Positions 42,501 through 50,860 of a stretch of DNA of 64,000 nt are shown piece by piece. A program made the translations under genes and the position numbers. Positions within the stretch are counted from its first letter, which is position 1. The number at the start of each line of letters is the position of its first letter. The notes below the pieces were generated by a model. The model worked only from the letters and a program-made list of their open reading frames with translations, did not search any database and was not told the DNA's origin. This DNA comes from Akkermansia muciniphila (GTDB taxonomy: Bacteria; Verrucomicrobiota; Kiritimatiellia; RFP12; JAAYNR01), in contig CAMBQN010000007.1 in the NCBI GenBank assembly GCA_945870025.1, positions 49,927 through 113,926 on the forward strand. Direction: 5' to 3'.

Positions 42501-44232
42501 TCGCCACATCGAGATGGTCTGGGCCAAGAGCCTTCTCCCTGATCTCCAGCGCGCGCTTTAAGAGCTGCTCCGCCTCGGTGTAGTCATGCCGCGTTCGATA
42601 TATCTCGGCCAGATTATCAAGGCTTGCGGCCACATCGAGGTGGTCTGGGCCGAGGGCCTTCTCCCTGATCTCCAGCGCGCGCTTGAGCAACTGTCCCGCC
42701 TCGGTGTAGTCAGAGCGAGTTCGATATATCTCGGCCAGATTTTCCAGGCTCTTCGCCACATCGGGATGGTCGTGGCCGACGTTCTGTTCGGCGATCTGCA
42801 GGGTTTTTCGCGCAACCAGCTCCGCGAGGGCTTCTCGGTTCCTGGCCACATCAGGATTGTCTGGACCAAGGGCCTTCTCTCGAATCTCCAGCGCGCGCTT
42901 GTAGAGCGGCTCCGCCTCGGTGTAGTCGTGCCGCGTTCGATATATCTCGGCCAAATTGTGCAGGTTCTTCGCCACATCGAGGTGGTCGGGGCCGAGGGCC
43001 TTCTCCCTGATTGCCAGCGCACGCTTGAAGAACTGCTCGGCCCTAGCGTAGTCGTTCTGGGGCAGGCAGATTGCGGCCAGATTGTCCATGCTCTTCGCCA
43101 CATCGAGATGGTCCGGGCTAAGGGCCTTTTCCCTGATCGCCAGCGCGCGCATGAAGAGCGGCTCCGCCTCGGTGTAGTCGTTCCGCGTTCGATATATCTC
43201 GGCCAGATCGTCCAGGCTCGTCGCAACATCGAGGTGGTCGGGACCGAGGGCCTTCTCCCTAATCTCCAGCGCTCGTTTGTAGAGAGCCTCCGCCTTGTCG
43301 TAGTCGTACTGAGTTTGGTATATCTCGGCCAGATTTTCCAGGCTCGTCGCCACATCGGGATGGTTGGGGCCGAGAGCCTTCTCCCTGATCTCCAGCGCGC
43401 GCTTCAATAGCGGCTCCGCCTTAGCGTAGTCGTTCTGAGGTAGGCAGATTTCGACCAGATTGTCCAGGGTCTTAGCCACATCGAGATGATCTGGGCCGAG
43501 GGCCTTTTCCCTGATCACCAGCGCACGTTTGTAGAGCGGCTGCGTTTTGGCGTAGCCGTACCGGAATCGGTAAATTTCGGCAAGGACGTCTAGGCTCTTC
43601 GCCACATCGAGGTGGTCGGGGCCGAGGGCCTTCTCCCTGATCTCCAGCGCGCACTTCAATAGCAGCTCCGCCTCGGTGTATGCATTGTAGTCGTACCGCG
43701 TTCGATATATCTCGGCCAGGTTATCTAGGTTTGTCGCCACTTCGGGATGGGTATCTAGGTTAGTCACCACATCGGGATGGCCGGGGCCGAGAGCCTTCCC
43801 CCTGATCTCCAGTGCACGCTTTAAGAGCAGTTCTACCTTGTAGTCGGCGGCGAGGGTTCGGTAGAGTTCTGCTAGGGTGTTCAGGCTCTGCGCCACATCA
43901 GGATGGGTAGGACCAAGGACCGTCTCCTTGATCGCCAGTGCGCGCTTATAGAGCGGCACCGCCTCGTTGTAGCCGTACCGGAATCGGTAAATTTCGGCAA
44001 GGACGTCTAGGCTCGTCGCCACATCGGGATGGTCTGGGCCGAGGGCCTTTTCCCTGATCTCCAGCGCGCGCTTTATGAGCGGCTCCGCCTCGGTGTAGTG
44101 GGCCCGCGTTCGATATATCTCGGCCAGATTGTCCAGGCTCTTCGCCACATCGAGATGGTCTGAACCAACGTTCTGCTCGGTGACCTGCAGGGCTTTCTCG
44201 GCAACCTTGACGTCGTCATAATAGTTGAACAT
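39553..44232 (-). CDS. giant kinesin-light-chain-type TPR protein
   Basis: 1559 residues from the ATG at 44232, with GGAG six bases upstream. Almost the whole protein is a tandem array of ~42-residue TPR_10/TPR_12 units with consensus [35 protein letters not shown]; I estimate about thirty copies. There is no signal peptide, transmembrane helix or catalytic domain. Periodic short breaks ([24 protein letters not shown] and similar) mark larger super-repeats, so the gene has grown by block duplication. The array also appears in the DNA as ~126-bp repeats, with one exact recent duplication at 41869-41958. Such repeats mediate protein binding and are common in STAND/NLR-type sensors, but no effector is fused here. 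A SHOCT lipoprotein gene lies 64 bases upstream. Confidence 0.88.
   Translation of the reverse strand: [1559 protein letters not shown]
41869..41958 (-). repeat. exact 2 x 45-bp tandem duplication in the TPR gene
   Basis: The unit at 41869-41913 is repeated base for base at 41914-41958 and encodes [15 protein letters not shown] twice. Neighbouring TPR units are diverged, so this is a recent event. The inserted 15 residues do not match the 42-residue TPR period. Confidence 0.95.
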
Positions 44233-44296
44233 GGCCTTCTCCACAGTGAGGGCATCACAGATCCTTCGATTCCGACGTAACGGGGACAGGTAACAG

Positions 44297-44890
44297 TTAC
44301 AAGTCTTTTATGAGTTCTGCCCTCTTCTTTTCATACTCTGCTTCAGTTATGAGGCCCTGTTCTTTAAGTGCCTTGAGATGCTTTAACCGATCCGGAATTG
44401 CGCCATTGTTGACTGGTGGCTGAGGTAAAACCTGGCTTTGTGTTGATGCCGTGGGGAAAGTGGAGGGAGATGTAGGTTCGGATGCACCGATGGGATAAAG
44501 ACTGACGCGAAATGGCGATCGAAGCACGATAGCGGTATCATAGTACATATCGACGATACCGCCAATGCCGAGGGTGAGTATATTACCAAAGTACCATGGT
44601 TCCATACGCCAATAGCCCTCCAAGCTTGGATTCACGAATCGTGTCTGGTAGCCGTCCTTGCAGAACTCAACAACTGGTGCACCCTTTACCGTTGCTGTGA
44701 AGGGTGTCTTTCCAAGAACTGCCCCTTCTGCACGCACAGTTGCCCCTGGCGGATCAGACTCAAACGTCACTTGACGCTTGCCACCTGTGACAATAGTGGC
44801 GCACCCGGCAGACGTTATCGCTACTGCGACGATGCCCAGCGTGATCATGAATCTCCCGTACTTGTCGATTCTGTTGATGCATAGTGACAT
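44297..44890 (-). CDS. lipoprotein with PEGA-like and SHOCT domains
   Basis: 197 residues from the ATG at 44890, with GGAG six bases upstream. A signal peptide ends in the lipobox ITSAGC (Cys near residue 29). A PEGA-like beta segment follows (VTFESDPPGATVRAEGAVLGKTPFTATV), a typical carbohydrate- or surface-associated module, then a hydrophobic stretch around WYFGNILTLGIGGIVDMYY. The last ~30 residues are a SHOCT motif (LKALKEQGLITEAEYEKKRAELI), usually a short oligomerisation helix pair. A perfect -10 box (TATAAT, minus strand, 44921-44916) lies upstream. The protein is probably co-transcribed with the giant TPR gene. Confidence 0.87.
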   Translation of the reverse strand: MSLCINRIDKYGRFMITLGIVAVAITSAGCATIVTGGKRQVTFESDPPGATVRAEGAVLGKTPFTATVKGAPVVEFCKDGYQTRFVNPSLEGYWRMEPWYFGNILTLGIGGIVDMYYDTAIVLRSPFRVSLYPIGASEPTSPSTFPTASTQSQVLPQPPVNNGAIPDRLKHLKALKEQGLITEAEYEKKRAELIKDL

Positions 44891-45292
44891 GTGATTCTCC
44901 GCCTTCTTTCCTGTTATTATATTTGGTCAGCCGAATGGTATTCTACGACAGAAATAGCAAACCCAAATACCACGAAGGCCTGCTATGCGACATAAGTCGC
45001 TTTGACAATTAACTGGTTATGATGATGACGTGTTTTATGGTGTTGAAGAAAGGGAACAAGGGTGATGTGCGGTTGGCATTCATAATACGAATGTACCATA
45101 CACGATGCCGCTTGGAACCGTCAATATAAACCCGGCGCTGCAGGGTGGCGGTGCGTGCGGCCACACAGTGGCCGCACGGGGGAGGATAAAAGGGAAAAGC
45201 TGAAAACTGAAAAGCAGAAAGGGGGCGCGGGAAAAATGGTTTGTGCTATTTCGTGCTTGCTCGTCTTACAGATTTTGTGTTACGGTACACGC
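44891..45292. other. intergenic region with promoter -10 box and repeat element
   Basis: Contains a TATAAT on the minus strand (44921-44916) for the lipoprotein gene, though without a good -35 box. On the plus side there is a palindrome (45155-45177) followed by a purine-rich tract. I see no gene in 44922-45150. Confidence 0.5.
45155..45177. repeat. palindrome followed by purine tract, copy 1
   Basis: GTGCGGCCAC and GTGGCCGCAC pair perfectly around ACA. It is followed by GGGGGAGGATAAAAGGG and AAAGCTGAAAACTGAAAAGC. A related element, with the same CACACAGTGG core and the same kind of tract, is at 50838-50915. Confidence 0.7.
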
Positions 45293-45673
45293 ATGAGCTG
45301 CAATTCTCCTTTGGACACGGTCGCGGATGTGAGGCCGGAACCGCCGTTTGCCGGGGTGGATCGGTTTTTTGATGAACCGGCCCCGGCAGAGGATGGACGG
45401 GTGCGGGGGCTGCTGGTGTGGTCGGCGGCGGCCGGTAAGGATCAGCGGACGGCGCTGCTGCGCTTTACGCAGTGGTGCGCGTGTGCACCGGATGGCGAGC
45501 GCCGGGTGATTCTGGCGCTGATGAGCCAGTATGAGGGTCGTCTGCCTAAGGGGGCGGTGACGGATATCGCGGAGGCGGCCAGGGTGAGCCGTGAGACTCT
45601 GCGGGTCGCCGTGAACCGCTTTACGCGGTATTTTCCCGAGGGGATCTCGAAGCGTCGCAGGAGTTTGAATTGA
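45293..45673 (+). CDS. small protein with C-terminal helix-turn-helix-like segment
   Basis: 126 residues from the ATG at 45293; an ATG at 45236 would add a hydrophobic, cysteine-containing stretch. Neither start has a clear ribosome site. The C-terminus, AVTDIAEAARVSRETLRVAVNRFTRYF, looks like a helix-turn-helix and ends in a basic KRRRSL tail, so DNA binding is plausible. The family is not recognised. It is followed after one base by 45675-46094; the pair looks like a small mobile or phage-derived cassette. Confidence 0.55.
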   Translation: MSCNSPLDTVADVRPEPPFAGVDRFFDEPAPAEDGRVRGLLVWSAAAGKDQRTALLRFTQWCACAPDGERRVILALMSQYEGRLPKGAVTDIAEAARVSRETLRVAVNRFTRYFPEGISKRRRSLN

Positions 45674-45674
45674 T

Positions 45675-46094
45675 ATGCTGGACCTGGCGGTACTGGAACA
45701 GATGGCGAATTCGGATGCGTATGCGCGTCTGCGCCTCGGCATCGGCCTGTATGGGTGGCAGGAGCGGGTGCTGGGGCCACAGCGCACGGAACCAGACAAG
45801 GGGAAGGGGGCGGCGATGGCGAGGCGTGAGGCGGTGGCGGCGATGCGACTGCTCGCGCGGGCGCTGGCCCTGCGCCGCGCCCCGGCTCCCGAGTGGAGTC
45901 CGGATGACCGGATTACCCTCGATGCATTCCTGCGGACGCCGACCGGCGGCAGGTTCTACGACGCGCTCGCGCTGCTGGCGGTGACCGCCGCGCTGCACGG
46001 GGTCGAAGAGCGGCCCTTCAAAGCGGGGGTGACGGCCGGAATGGGCCGGGTGGTGAGGGAGATCGACGGGATGAGGGCGGTGGAAGAGGGGTGA
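45675..46094 (+). CDS. unknown protein, second gene of cassette
   Basis: 139 residues, Ala/Arg/Leu-rich and mostly helical (LEQMANSDAYARLRLGIGLYGWQERVLG, then TPTGGRFYDALALLAVTAALHG). No known motif is recognised. It begins one base after the preceding stop, so translation is coupled. It converges on the Gabija-type operon and ends about 120 bases from the helicase stop. Codon use is as GC-rich as the core, unlike the methylase genes further on. Confidence 0.55.
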   Translation: MLDLAVLEQMANSDAYARLRLGIGLYGWQERVLGPQRTEPDKGKGAAMARREAVAAMRLLARALALRRAPAPEWSPDDRITLDAFLRTPTGGRFYDALALLAVTAALHGVEERPFKAGVTAGMGRVVREIDGMRAVEEG

Positions 46095-46214
46095 TGTCGC
46101 GCCCGCGCGGCTTCATTTGTAGGTGTCCACGCCCTTGTTGGGTGTTTCCCTTTGCTCTTGGAGTCTGTTCCGATCCTCTTGACGGCCTAGTTTTCACCGG
46201 ACAGGCATTGAAGC

Positions 46215-48137
46215 TCATGATGCTCCTTCCTTGCCGATCTCGCGGACAACCCATCCGGCAGACTCGAGAGCAGCCTCTTGACCTCCCGCATGCTCCTTGC
46301 AGCACGCGAACGCAAGGAGATGCGTTGGTCGACTGAAAGCGACATGCGCAATCTTTAGGTTCTGCCTGTGGAGAGATTTCTGACTCTCCTTCACCGGATA
46401 CTTGCCAAGGCAGAACGGCAGAAGCCTCTTAGAGTCCAAGGCATGGTAGAATGTCTCGAGATAGATCGTTGCAGTATGTGTCTCGCCCTTGACGGAATGT
46501 ACGGTGCCGATATCTATCACGTCGCCAGACGGGGTGACAAATGTGTTGGACCGATCGGTCTGAGGTGGTGAGAAGTCAACGACATCAGAGTCCAAGAACT
46601 CGGCGAGTTCCTTCGATTCGTCAGTGATGAAGTGTTTTCGCAGAAATGCCGAAACCGCATCTCGCAGTTGCTCTGCCGACATCTTACCTTGCCTCAACGA
46701 AAGGCCCCATTCCGCGAGAGCAATACGAAGCGTCAAAAGGAGCGTGTCATTGCTCTGCTTAAGGTGAGACTTCAGGCTTGCTGCTGTGAATGGCCGCTGA
46801 GTCTTGGGATGGTTCAACCCGACCATCCGAAGTGCGCGGACGATCCCGGCGAGCGCTATATCAGAGACTGCCGCCGCATGCTCTGGACTATCCTTCAGAG
46901 ATACGTCGACTCGTTGTGCATACGACAGCAATGTCCCGAACCATCGCGAGTTGTTTTTCAGTGTCTTCTGATAACTCTGATGGTAGCAACGAAGGCAGAT
47001 CTTTTCCTCATCTGTCTTGTCCTTGCCAACCCAGCCGACGGCACTGAATTTCGGAGCTTCCAACTCGTGCAATCCATATTCACGGATCATGGCGCCAAAG
47101 GCTGGGATCACGGCATCTTCTGCCCCGGACTTGAAGAGCAGAATGTGGGGTGGAAGAGATTGTTGGTTGGGATTTGGCGCAAGGGTTAGCGTGCGGTCAA
47201 CGCGCACGGTGTCCAGAACCTTCGCGATGGTCGCACCGTAGCGCAGGCTATTGGAGAACGGCAACGCTGGATTGGTTGGCGACCAGAGCGTTTCTTGCTT
47301 CACGTCGGACTGGTATATCGCCTGATTTGGGTCGCCCAGCCGCTGCAGGATCACCGAATCACAAGCGGCGAAGAGTTTGTCGAGAACCCTCAATTGGTGA
47401 TCATCGGTGTCCTGCATCTCATCGATGAACACAAATCGGAAGCGATGGCGGATTGCTTCGACTACATTGGGGAAGTGGGAGATGTAGTTCAGGCCGAGTG
47501 AGTAGGCATCATTGTAACTTAAAACACCTTGCCTCAGCACAACATTCCGAATGCCCTCAATTTTCCTGTAAGTATTGGTGCTCCTCGATAGGCCATTGAT
47601 GTCATCATCCATTGTGCTGCCGATGCTCAGATCATCGGGCTTGAACCAGTAGCCACCCAGCGTCCCTATGCCTCCCCGCGGCTCAAGCCACCACTGAAGG
47701 CCAATATCGGACTCATAACGAGACCTGATCGCAGCAAAGAACTGATCATTGTCAATGGCCTGAACGGGTCGCTTGTACCTGTTGCGATACGCGGGGATTG
47801 CCAGAAAGCGGTTCACAAAGCCTTGGATCGTGCCAAAGTAGTTTGGGTGCACAAAGAGAGCATCAGCGGCACCACCTGCACGCCTCTTGATTTCATCTAT
47901 AGCGACGTTCGTGTGGGTTAGCACACAAATTCCACGGTTTTCGGAGAGCGGTAGTTGTGCCGCGAGAATCAAGAGCTTTGCGAGCAGGGCAGTTGTCTTG
48001 CCACTGCCAGGACAAGCAACGACGTCACGAGACTCCATGCACTTGATGAACGCTCGGCGCTCTTCATTGAAAGTGCAGCCTGGCGGTAGCAAAACACTCT
48101 CAGCGCGAGCGATATCAGCGTTACTGATCGAAAGCAT
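46215..48137 (-). CDS. gajB: UvrD/Rep-like helicase, GajB of a Gabija-type system
   Basis: 640 residues from the ATG at 48137, with GGAGG six bases upstream; the start overlaps gajA by 17 bases. Superfamily 1 helicase motifs are in order: Walker A ACPGSGKTTALLAK (motif I), VLTHTNVAIDEIK (Ia), the Walker B FIDEMQDTDDHQ (II) and RLGDPNQAIYQ (III), with VHSVKGETHTATIYLE as motif V. In Gabija, GajB works with the GajA nuclease against phage, responding to DNA ends or nucleotide depletion. It is longer than the ~500 residues of the best-known GajB. Pairing with a TOPRIM-OLD protein makes a plain housekeeping UvrD unlikely. Confidence 0.85.
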   Translation of the reverse strand: MLSISNADIARAESVLLPPGCTFNEERRAFIKCMESRDVVACPGSGKTTALLAKLLILAAQLPLSENRGICVLTHTNVAIDEIKRRAGGAADALFVHPNYFGTIQGFVNRFLAIPAYRNRYKRPVQAIDNDQFFAAIRSRYESDIGLQWWLEPRGGIGTLGGYWFKPDDLSIGSTMDDDINGLSRSTNTYRKIEGIRNVVLRQGVLSYNDAYSLGLNYISHFPNVVEAIRHRFRFVFIDEMQDTDDHQLRVLDKLFAACDSVILQRLGDPNQAIYQSDVKQETLWSPTNPALPFSNSLRYGATIAKVLDTVRVDRTLTLAPNPNQQSLPPHILLFKSGAEDAVIPAFGAMIREYGLHELEAPKFSAVGWVGKDKTDEEKICLRCYHQSYQKTLKNNSRWFGTLLSYAQRVDVSLKDSPEHAAAVSDIALAGIVRALRMVGLNHPKTQRPFTAASLKSHLKQSNDTLLLTLRIALAEWGLSLRQGKMSAEQLRDAVSAFLRKHFITDESKELAEFLDSDVVDFSPPQTDRSNTFVTPSGDVIDIGTVHSVKGETHTATIYLETFYHALDSKRLLPFCLGKYPVKESQKSLHRQNLKIAHVAFSRPTHLLAFACCKEHAGGQEAALESAGWVVREIGKEGAS

Positions 48138-50052
48138 CGGCCGCCTCCGCATCGCGTGGTTTGGTCACATGGCAAATCGCATCAACGAGGTACTTGAAAT
48201 GATTCGATTTCAGAATGACCGCTGCCAACTTGTCCTTCTTCGTAGATCCCGCGAGCCTGCCGGAGAAGACCTGAGCGGTAATGGCCTTCGAGATGTCTTT
48301 GTCCAACATTGTCTTCTTGTAGATCGCGAAAGCCACTCTCTGTCGCCTCCTCGGGTCGGTGCTCCATTCCTTTTCCCACGAGGCTACATCCGCTTCGGCT
48401 TTGGTCTTTACGTCGTCTGCTTTGCCCTCCTGCGGCTCACCTGTCTTTGCATTACTGAGCTTCTCTGCCCAGAGAACTGATTCGTAAAAGAGTTTTGCAA
48501 AAGCCGACTCCAGGGCGATGTCGTACTCGAGAGTCCAAGTGCTGGCAACGAATGCCCTAGTTCCGGCGTCATCAAAGGCGTCGTGGGCCCACTTCAGCCT
48601 CTTTTCGCGCGCCGTCGTGACTTCCTCGGCCGTCGGCGACTTGCCATCCTTGTCCTGCCACTCCTCTGGTTTGACATCCATGTCCGTCACGACGGCAACT
48701 GGAATTCCCATGCCCTGCGCATCGTTGCGAGTGAATATCTTCGCGTAGTGCAGGAAGGCGGTACTACCCACGTTGACTACCGAAACGCCATACCGATGCA
48801 AGGGGCGGTCAATGATCTCGGCTATCGTTGGGAGAAGGAGGTTCTCCGCATCACCTTCAACAAGGATGACCCCACGCGCAAAGAATAGGTTCGCCTTCGT
48901 TGCGTCGAGGAACCTCTTAAGGAAAGCGAAATTCTTGGTGTCGAGTCTCGTGAACTCTGGAGCCATTGGGAATACCTTGCTCCCCTTGCAGATGACAAGA
49001 TTCTCTAGGTCGATGCTGGCACCAAGGGTGGTGCTGTGAGTGGTCAGAATGAACTGCCCCTTGTCGCCATTGGCGACGTGTTCCCCCAAGAAAGCGATCA
49101 GTCTGAGCTGCGCCTGCGGATGTAAATGAGCTTCCAGTTCTTCGACGATTCCGAGGCGGAGTCCTTGGAAGTCCGATGCCTGAAGAAGAAGCAGCTCTAC
49201 CGCAATGTAAAGTAGGTTGAGGGAACCGAGTCCAGCCGGGTTCTCTTCGAGAACCAGTGCGAGACGCCTCAGGATCTCTCCGAGGTCTCCGCCAGAGATG
49301 TTGATCTTTGCCGTCGGCGAATCACCCTCTGGGAAGAAGTCTTCAAGAAAGCCGTTGATGGCTCGCATGACTTCACGCCCCTGAGCCTCTTCATCGGTTG
49401 GGGAAAAGTACTCCCTGATCGCAGTGTTGGCCTCGCCGACAATCTCCTCAAGCCTGTGCTTCTTAGTTTGGTCCCCCGGCGTGGTTTCTTGAAACAGTTT
49501 GTGAGCAGCGAGAATCTGAGCGAGGCGCGACCGGCGTCCGGGAGTCAGCTCGCCTTCGGCATCCCGCAGGGGCTTCAAGTATGTAATGCGTAACAGCTCA
49601 CGAGCTTCTCCATCCATCGGTGCCCCTTCGGGATCGGGGCCAGCGCGTAGGTCGACCATTATCCTGCTGACCTTCCGCTCTGCCGTCAGACGGACGGCAA
49701 GCACGTACTCCTGCTTGCCCTTGCATTCTTCGAACCCCATCCATTCGAGGAATGGGGCGGCCTCTTGATTCGTGAAGCCGCGGAAGACGGCCTCGATTTT
49801 CAGTCTCTTGGCTCGATTGTCGCCAGTACCGTGGAAATCTGTATTCTCAAGTCGGTACCATTCACGGCTCTGCGTCCCGAGAAGATGCCGAATAGCATCA
49901 ACCAAAGCGGTCTTCCCTGAATCGTTCTCGCCGATCAAGACGTTAAGGCCGGGGTTCAAGGCGAGCGTGACAGATGGCGCGGTGTCATCAATCTCATCAG
50001 TCCCCACGCTGTACTTGCGGAAGTTCCACAACTTGAGTTCAGACAGATACAT
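48121..50052 (-). CDS. gajA: OLD-family ATPase/TOPRIM nuclease, GajA of a Gabija-type system
   Basis: 643 residues from the ATG at 50052, with GGGGAG seven bases upstream. The N-terminal ABC-type ATPase has LKLWNFRKYS, Walker A GENDSGKTALVDAI, Walker B with GIVEELEAHLHPQAQLRL and the H-loop LTTHSTTLGAS. The C-terminal TOPRIM has VILVEGDAENLLLPTIAE and AVVTDMDVKPEEW, the acidic residues that hold metals. This is the class 2 OLD architecture that neighbours a UvrD helicase. It is somewhat longer than the ~580-residue reference GajA; the extra length lies in the linker and the C-terminal ~150 residues. Confidence 0.87.
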   Translation of the reverse strand: MYLSELKLWNFRKYSVGTDEIDDTAPSVTLALNPGLNVLIGENDSGKTALVDAIRHLLGTQSREWYRLENTDFHGTGDNRAKRLKIEAVFRGFTNQEAAPFLEWMGFEECKGKQEYVLAVRLTAERKVSRIMVDLRAGPDPEGAPMDGEARELLRITYLKPLRDAEGELTPGRRSRLAQILAAHKLFQETTPGDQTKKHRLEEIVGEANTAIREYFSPTDEEAQGREVMRAINGFLEDFFPEGDSPTAKINISGGDLGEILRRLALVLEENPAGLGSLNLLYIAVELLLLQASDFQGLRLGIVEELEAHLHPQAQLRLIAFLGEHVANGDKGQFILTTHSTTLGASIDLENLVICKGSKVFPMAPEFTRLDTKNFAFLKRFLDATKANLFFARGVILVEGDAENLLLPTIAEIIDRPLHRYGVSVVNVGSTAFLHYAKIFTRNDAQGMGIPVAVVTDMDVKPEEWQDKDGKSPTAEEVTTAREKRLKWAHDAFDDAGTRAFVASTWTLEYDIALESAFAKLFYESVLWAEKLSNAKTGEPQEGKADDVKTKAEADVASWEKEWSTDPRRRQRVAFAIYKKTMLDKDISKAITAQVFSGRLAGSTKKDKLAAVILKSNHFKYLVDAICHVTKPRDAEAADAFDQ

Positions 50053-50317
50053 CACTGTTCTCCCCATAGCTGAAAGGTCACAACGCACTTCGTCCCGTTT
50101 GCCCCACACGGGAGGCTGGCCCTCAGCGTGCGAGTGATCTGAGTATTGAACTGTCGCGCGTCGATTTGCAATGCGGCCATCCTCTGCACCCAACGTTGGA
50201 TCTATGCGGCAAAGCGTTAAGCTGGCGCGGTCAATTAGGCAAACATCCGCCTTCAACGTTTGCGAACCCGCCAGGGTGTGCAATACGTTGCGAGGCGTTG
50301 TTGGCGCCTCTGGTTTC

Positions 50318-50620
50318 TCAGCGCGGTCGCCACATCTCCTCGTCTGTGACGAGAACACGACGCCTGTCCGGGGAGATCGGCAGACCCTCATTCTCGAGTG
50401 TCTTGGCTCTCTGCCGGCAATCATCGAGATCGTCCTGGTGGGGCAACCATCCTCCTTTCAAGAGGACGCGGATTCGGCCGGGTCCACGCCAGCGGCACAC
50501 TGCTGGCGCAACGGCACGAGGTGTGGTTCCTAGGGCCGCCGCGAGAAACCCGTGCCTGGTCACGCGGCCCTCGGGAATGCGAGTCAGCATTCGTTCGAGC
50601 ACTTGGCGTTCATAGGCCAT
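50318..50620 (-). CDS. alkyltransferase-like (ATL/MGMT-fold) DNA-binding protein
   Basis: 100 residues from the ATG at 50620, with GGAG eight bases upstream; an ATG at 50659 is possible. RMLTRIPEGRVTRHGFLAAALG matches the winged-helix start of O6-alkylguanine transferases (IPxGRVxxYGxxA) and RQRAKTLENEGL matches their end. The catalytic PCHR loop is replaced by LKGGWLP, so the cysteine is missing and this would be a non-catalytic ATL protein that flags alkylated or modified bases. The match is by eye over a short length. It is 265 bases upstream of gajA on the same strand. Confidence 0.6.
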   Translation of the reverse strand: MAYERQVLERMLTRIPEGRVTRHGFLAAALGTTPRAVAPAVCRWRGPGRIRVLLKGGWLPHQDDLDDCRQRAKTLENEGLPISPDRRRVLVTDEEMWRPR

Positions 50621-50837
50621 TTCCTGGTCTCCTGTTCCATCTCTCGATTGCTCCGACATCGTATTATCCGTCGCCCATATTACGGGACTTTGCACCCGCA
50701 AAACTCGAAATGCGTCAATACATCCTGTGATTTCTAACATCCAGGATCAGTATTCAGCGCCAGCGCCAGCGTCTGGGGAGAGTGAAACAGATTCCATCTG
50801 CCTGTGCAAGGACATTCGTGCACCTTTGTGCACCGCC

Positions 50838-50860
50838 GTGCACCCACACAGTGGGCACAC
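50838..50860. repeat. palindrome followed by purine tract, copy 2
   Basis: GTGCACCCAC and GTGGGCACAC pair with two mismatches around ACA. It is followed by GGGAGAGAGAG, a run of nine A and GCTGAAAAGCTGAAATGCGG. It matches copy 1 (45155-45177) in the CACACAGTGG core and the tract. Same orientation as copy 1. Confidence 0.65.

Noticed and set aside
39600..44190. CRISPR-like periodic repeats
   Set aside because: The ~126-bp period encodes TPR units in one frame; there are no spacers of constant length between identical short repeats.
44999..45026. TTGACA followed by TATGAT on the plus strand as a promoter
   Set aside because: Only about 10 bases separate the boxes, too short for sigma-70.
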